This document shows, piece by piece, positions 15,264 through 18,254 of a stretch of DNA of 18,254 nt. How positions within the stretch are numbered: position 1 is the stretch's first letter; each line of letters starts with the position of its first letter. The notes beneath the pieces were generated by a model, which saw only the letters and a list, made by a program, of their open reading frames with translations, ran no database searches and was not told the DNA's origin. Both the position numbers and the translations under genes were made by a program. Source of the stretch: Oscillospiraceae bacterium (lineage in GTDB: Bacteria; Bacillota_A; Clostridia; Oscillospirales; Oscillospiraceae); NCBI GenBank assembly GCA_017456105.1, contig JAFTKA010000023.1, positions 1 to 18,254 on the forward strand, in the 5' to 3' direction.

Positions 15264-16371
15264 TTGCCGGCACCTTGGCGTTGGGCAGGCCCGACAGGTC
15301 TACCTGGGTCTCGTCCATAGGATCAAAGACCTTTTCTTCTTCCATCTGCTGGGGCAGAACGATCTCCTGAATATAAACGCTGACCAACAGATCAGTAACA
15401 TTGCTCCGGACGGGAGCACCCTCACCCTTGGGAGCGTCCGCATAGGGCTTATCTGCCTTGACGGCAAAGGAGCTTGCATAGGTTTCCAGATCCTGCTTCA
15501 GCTGAGCACTCTCTCCGGCCTGCAACTGGGTAACAGCCACGATGATCTCCGGATCTTCATAGCCGGACAGGGAATTCAGGCAGTACCGGTAGGCCATAAA
15601 GTAGGCAGAATACTGGAACTCTACCCGGGAATTTGCCCGGCAGGCCAAAAAGGCGGCCAGAATGACGTCCTGATCGTTTGCGATACACATACGGCGGGCC
15701 ATCTGCTCACACATGGCAAAGGGCAGGCCTGCGGCGGGAACCTTGGGGTTGACGGCAGCCTCGCCGGTCAGGGGATAGTGGACACCGGTAACGCCGTCCT
15801 TGTCCAGCTTCTTCACAGGTACGGTAGAGCCGGCAAAAACGGACAAAAATTCCTTCTGCGTCAGGTTTTCAAAGCCCTCACCGGCAGCCAGAGCCAGCTC
15901 GTCAAAATCAGAGGAATGGGGGGCTTCCGCGGAGGGAGCGGTCTTGTTGGCCATATCCCGGAAGTACAGGGCAGCACCCTGCAGCTCGGTAATGGCGTAT
16001 TCCGACACATTCAGCCGTACGTCCTCAGCAAGAGGAGCGGCATAGGTATTCAGGCCGTACAGGCCGGTATTCAGCAGGAAGAAAAGGCTGACAGTTGCCA
16101 GCACCCAGCCCAGCCACTGAATGGGATTCCAGTGCAGAACGATCATCAGCACCACCGTTGTCAACAGTGCCGCCACCGCAAACAGACCCAAAGCCTGCCA
16201 CAGGCAGAAGCTGACATTACTGCTCCATGCTGCCAAAAAGTCCTGACCCATACGGGAAACGTAGGGATAGACCATATCGATCAGCTGCCAATGGGATTCG
16301 GCAAATTCTTTTAAGGCCCAGGTGGCCGCAGCAACAATGGCTGCCACCAGATAGCCACGCCAATATTTCAA
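15256..16371 (-). CDS. DUF3810-like membrane protein lacking the zincin motif
   Basis: This 371-residue protein has three predicted membrane helices (about 5-22, 56-80 and 86-106) and a large domain after them. LLNTGLYGLN (99-108), VTGVHYPLTGEAAVN (194-208) and CRANSRVEFQYSAYFMAYRY (244-263) match what I recall of DUF3810 proteins. In that family a CHExAHQRG-type segment suggests a membrane metallopeptidase. Here the equivalent stretch is CEQMARRMCI (221-230), so the HExxH residues are lost. The start is a TTG (16371) with GGAGG eight bases upstream and no ATG in a better place. It is first in an operon with rsmG and follows a long structured leader. Confidence 0.7.
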   Translation of the reverse strand: MKYWRGYLVAAIVAAATWALKEFAESHWQLIDMVYPYVSRMGQDFLAAWSSNVSFCLWQALGLFAVAALLTTVVLMIVLHWNPIQWLGWVLATVSLFFLLNTGLYGLNTYAAPLAEDVRLNVSEYAITELQGAALYFRDMANKTAPSAEAPHSSDFDELALAAGEGFENLTQKEFLSVFAGSTVPVKKLDKDGVTGVHYPLTGEAAVNPKVPAAGLPFAMCEQMARRMCIANDQDVILAAFLACRANSRVEFQYSAYFMAYRYCLNSLSGYEDPEIIVAVTQLQAGESAQLKQDLETYASSFAVKADKPYADAPKGEGAPVRSNVTDLLVSVYIQEIVLPQQMEEEKVFDPMDETQVDLSGLPNAKVPANG

Positions 16372-16392
16372 AGGAAACGCCTCCTTCTATAT

Positions 16393-16552
16393 GGCAATCT
16401 CCGAAAAATCGTCGGCGATTATCAGCGGATCTTTTGACCCAACTTCTCAGTTCATAAAACTCGAAATACACAAAGTATTCCTTCGTTTTCTGAACTTTAA
16501 TTTGTGTCAAAATCTCCGGCTGCTAATTCTTGCCGATTTTTCATCAATTGCC
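16393..16552 (-). other. Long imperfect inverted repeat in the 5' leader of the DUF3810–rsmG operon
   Basis: Ends GGCAAT (16393-16398) and ATTGCC (16547-16552) are inverted. Inside, GAAAAATCG (16403-16411) pairs perfectly with CGATTTTTC (16534-16542). The arms then stay aligned with roughly three quarters identity down to an apical hairpin AATAC/GTATT around an ACAAA loop (16465-16479). It lies between the promoter at 16582-16610 and the ribosome binding site near 16384, so it is transcribed as the leader. It could be a cis-regulatory RNA or an inserted MITE. I do not recognise it as a named class and see no target-site duplication. Confidence 0.65.
16497..16544 (-). other. Possible 15-codon leader ORF
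   Basis: Within the long inverted repeat, an ATG at 16544 opens a 15-residue frame (MKNRQELAAGDFDTN) ending in TAA. A GAGG lies six bases upstream of the ATG. It may be chance, but the position in an mRNA leader allows a leader-peptide reading. Confidence 0.2.
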
Positions 16553-16581
16553 TCAGCTTCGAAAGTTTACATACTTTATAT

Positions 16582-16610
16582 AGTATAGCATATTTTTTGT
16601 CGCTTGTCTG
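16582..16610 (-). promoter_or_regulatory. Promoter of the DUF3810–rsmG operon
   Basis: On the minus strand, CAGACA (16610-16605) and TATACT (16587-16582) are 17 bases apart, with a TGC before the -10 (extended -10). Transcription would start near 16575, about 200 nt upstream of the TTG start codon. Confidence 0.6.
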
Positions 16611-16618
16611 CCCCTAAA

Positions 16619-17911
16619 TTAGGAAAATTTTACCGCACCTTTTAACCCGTCCTTATAAAGGCCTGTGATCTCCACGGACTTGACCTGATTGTGCAGATTT
16701 TCTGCCTGTACATAGACCTTCAGGTAGTTGGGAGTATGGCCGGTGTAACAGCCGCCTTCCGCCTCTTCAAAAAGCACAGGTAGGGCTGTTCCCACGAAAC
16801 GGGAGCGATAGGTCTTTGCCAGCTTTTCGGCAATTTCAATGGCGGCCCGGCTGCGGCTTTCCTTGGTTGCGTTATTATGCTGACCGGGCATTTTGTCGGC
16901 CGGTGTGCCGGGGCGGCGGGAGTAGGGGAAAATGTGCATATCCGCAAAGCCGCATTTTTCTATGAAGGCTAAGGTTTCGCTAAATTCCTCCTCCGTTTCC
17001 CCGGGGAAGGCCACGATCAGGTCCGTTGTAATGGCACAGTCCGGGAAATAGCGGTTCAGTAGCTCCACGCTTTGGAAGTAACGGGCGGTGTCATACTTGC
17101 GGTGCATACGCTCTAAAACCGAATCGGAGCCCGACTGCAAGGACAGGTGGAACTGAGGACACAGGTTGGGGAACGCGACCATCTTCCGACAGAATTCCTC
17201 CGTGATGATCCGGGGCTCCAAAGAGCCCAACCGCACCCGCAGATCGGGAACGGCCTGACAAATGGCCGCCAAAAGGGTGTCTAGACCGGGCTTTCCCGGC
17301 AGATCCACGCCCCAGGAGGCGATCTCAATGCCGGTAACCACGACTTCCTTATAACCCAGCTCTGCCAATTTTTCAGCCTGCTCCACCGCTTTTTCCAGAG
17401 GCAAAGAACGGACAGGGCCGCGGGTGTAGGGGATAATGCAGTAGGTGCAGAAATTAACGCAGCCGTCCTGCACCTTCAGCATGGCACGGGTACGACCCTC
17501 CAAACCGCCGGCGGGTAGAAATTCGAAGGCCCGACGCCGGAGTGCGTTATCCAAAACCCGGGCATTTTGCCGGGTTTCAAGGGTCTGCAGGACCTGTCTT
17601 AAAAATTCCTCCCGCTGACCGCTGCCACCGATCACGTCGATACCCAGCTTCTCCAGGGCCTTTTCTGCGTGCTGGGGATAGCAGCCGCAGACCGCCAGCA
17701 CCGCCTGGGGGTTGTCCCGGCGGCAGCGACGGATCATGGCCCGGTTTTTCTTGTCGGCGACCGCCGTTACGGAGCAGGTGTTGATCACATAGCCGTCGCA
17801 GGGCTCAAAAAAGTTACCCACCGAATGCCCCCAGGCAGTCAAAAGCTGTTCCATGGCCTGGGTTTCATATTGATTGACCTTGCAGCCAAAGGTGTAAAAT
17901 CCGATTTTCAT
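16619..17911 (-). CDS. mtaB: tRNA t6A37 methylthiotransferase MtaB
   Basis: MtaB adds a methylthio group to t6A at position 37 of ANN-decoding tRNAs, giving ms2t6A. The 430-residue protein has the three methylthiotransferase domains. The N-terminal domain carries TFGCKVNQYE (C10), NTCSVT (C46) and CGCYPQ (C77), binding one 4Fe-4S cluster. The radical SAM core has CVNFCTYC (C151, C155, C158). A C-terminal TRAM-like region ends the protein. GCKVNQYE points to MtaB, not MiaB or RimO. ATG 17911 is preferred: GGTGG lies eight bases upstream, and the frame from 17980 adds residues that are not conserved. No terminator was found between its stop and the next promoter. Confidence 0.92.
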   Translation of the reverse strand: MKIGFYTFGCKVNQYETQAMEQLLTAWGHSVGNFFEPCDGYVINTCSVTAVADKKNRAMIRRCRRDNPQAVLAVCGCYPQHAEKALEKLGIDVIGGSGQREEFLRQVLQTLETRQNARVLDNALRRRAFEFLPAGGLEGRTRAMLKVQDGCVNFCTYCIIPYTRGPVRSLPLEKAVEQAEKLAELGYKEVVVTGIEIASWGVDLPGKPGLDTLLAAICQAVPDLRVRLGSLEPRIITEEFCRKMVAFPNLCPQFHLSLQSGSDSVLERMHRKYDTARYFQSVELLNRYFPDCAITTDLIVAFPGETEEEFSETLAFIEKCGFADMHIFPYSRRPGTPADKMPGQHNNATKESRSRAAIEIAEKLAKTYRSRFVGTALPVLFEEAEGGCYTGHTPNYLKVYVQAENLHNQVKSVEITGLYKDGLKGAVKFS

Positions 17912-17935
17912 AGTCATTACCACCAAAAACGAGCC

Positions 17936-17978
17936 GTCAGTTTTGGATATATCGTCATAACCGACTATTGAAACTGAC
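17936..17978. promoter_or_regulatory. Inverted repeat in the mtaB/HPr-like divergent region
   Basis: GTCAGTTT (17936-17943) and AAACTGAC (17971-17978) are perfect 8-bp inverted copies 27 bases apart. The right half overlaps the -35 region of the HPr-like promoter, and the whole unit lies in the mtaB leader. It could be an operator or an RNA stem. Confidence 0.35.
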
Positions 17979-17995
17979 AAAAACTCTGCTATAAT
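17968..17995 (+). promoter_or_regulatory. Promoter of the HPr-like gene
   Basis: TTGAAA (17968-17973) and TATAAT (17990-17995) are 16 bases apart with a TGC before the -10. The leader of about 78 nt includes short stems (TCCTC/GAGGA and TTTTCC/GGAAAA). Confidence 0.65.
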
Positions 17996-18032
17996 TATGT
18001 ACGGTTTCCTCGGAAAGAGGACAGTTTTCCTT

Positions 18033-18061
18033 ATTATAATGGAAAATTCTCAATTTGTACA
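18033..18061 (-). promoter_or_regulatory. Candidate promoter of mtaB
   Basis: On the minus strand TGTACA (18061-18056) and TATAAT (18038-18033) are 17 bases apart. The -10 is perfect but the -35 is weak. Its transcript would overlap the divergent HPr-like promoter. Confidence 0.35.
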
Positions 18062-18079
18062 GTCCGGGAGGTGAGGGAC

Positions 18080-18254
18080 ATGAAAAAATTTGATATGATC
18101 ATCAGTTCGTTCCGTCAGGTACAGGCGTTCGTGTCCCTGGCTATGTGCCAGCCCTTTGAGGTGCTGGTGGGCAACGACCGGCAGCACATCAACGGCAAGG
18201 ACTTTATGGGTATGTTCAGCCTGGATTACACAAGACCTGTGCAGGTAACCGTAA
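18080..18254 (+). CDS. HPr-like protein without phosphorylation sites (3' end outside window)
   Basis: The first 58 residues are present, starting MKKFDMIISSF, with a GGGAGGTGAGGG ribosome binding site. HINGKDFMGMFSLD (36-49) aligns without gaps to the HPr region around Ser46 (KSIMGVMSL), placing D41 at the Ser46 position. Extending the same alignment puts S10 at the His15 position, and there is no histidine before residue 36. HPr carries phosphate between PTS enzymes via His15 and signals through P-Ser46; this protein could do neither in the usual way. Crh, a regulatory HPr paralogue, also lacks His15. A regulatory or structural role is inferred. The family call rests on half of the protein. 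Confidence 0.7.
   Translation, partial: MKKFDMIISSFRQVQAFVSLAMCQPFEVLVGNDRQHINGKDFMGMFSLDYTRPVQVTV

Noticed and set aside
15253..16314. 353-codon plus-strand frame opposite the DUF3810-like gene
   Set aside because: The minus-strand protein has membrane helices, family-like motifs, promoter, ribosome binding site and operon context; the plus frame has none.
16217..16510. 97-codon minus-strand frame crossing the long inverted repeat
   Set aside because: It overlaps the DUF3810-like start in another frame, lacks a ribosome binding site of note, and is explained by the repeat.

Overview
This window looks like chromosome of a low-pathogenicity-type gut Clostridia, probably Oscillospiraceae/Ruminococcaceae (inference). 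Supporting signs are AGGAGG-type ribosome binding sites, a DacF-type carboxypeptidase, a family II CBS/DRTGG pyrophosphatase, the Firmicutes pair holB–ricT, a BmrCD-like heterodimeric exporter, and short intergenic hairpin repeats of a kind common in that group. There is no phage, integrase, transposase, CRISPR array, rRNA or tRNA. Coding sequence is dense and apparently intact.

Layout. (1) 1-520: the first codons of a minus-strand gene leave the left edge. They are preceded by a cobalamin riboswitch aptamer and a terminator hairpin, then a MITE-like multi-hairpin repeat. (2) 520-1665 (-): dacF. (3) 1811-6745 (+): a strong promoter, then ansA, the Mn-dependent pyrophosphatase ppaC, holB and ricT, probably one transcription unit with a palindromic repeat before holB. 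(4) 6750-10647 (+): hairpin, second palindromic repeat, promoter, a two-gene heterodimeric ABC exporter with one degenerate ATP site, and a bidirectional terminator. (5) 10646-14479 (-): an operon read right to left of GNAT acetyltransferase, rlmD, a LOR/SDH-domain (archaeal-type ornithine cyclodeaminase-like) protein and a PflX-like radical SAM protein. Two of its three junctions overlap. (6) 14525-16610 (-): promoter, a long structured leader, a DUF3810-like membrane protein that lacks its expected zincin motif, the overlapping gene rsmG, and a terminator. (7) 16619-18254: mtaB (-) and, divergently, the start of an HPr-like gene (+) without either regulatory phosphorylation site.

Much of the content is housekeeping: peptidoglycan trimming, clamp loading, rRNA and tRNA modification, pyrophosphate and asparagine metabolism. 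The points most worth follow-up are the 160-nt imperfect inverted repeat forming the DUF3810–rsmG leader, the metal-ligand loss in the DUF3810-like protein, the degenerate HPr, and the GTAGGG palindromic repeats whose arms differ in sequence yet stay paired. No clearly new defence or biosynthetic system was found.
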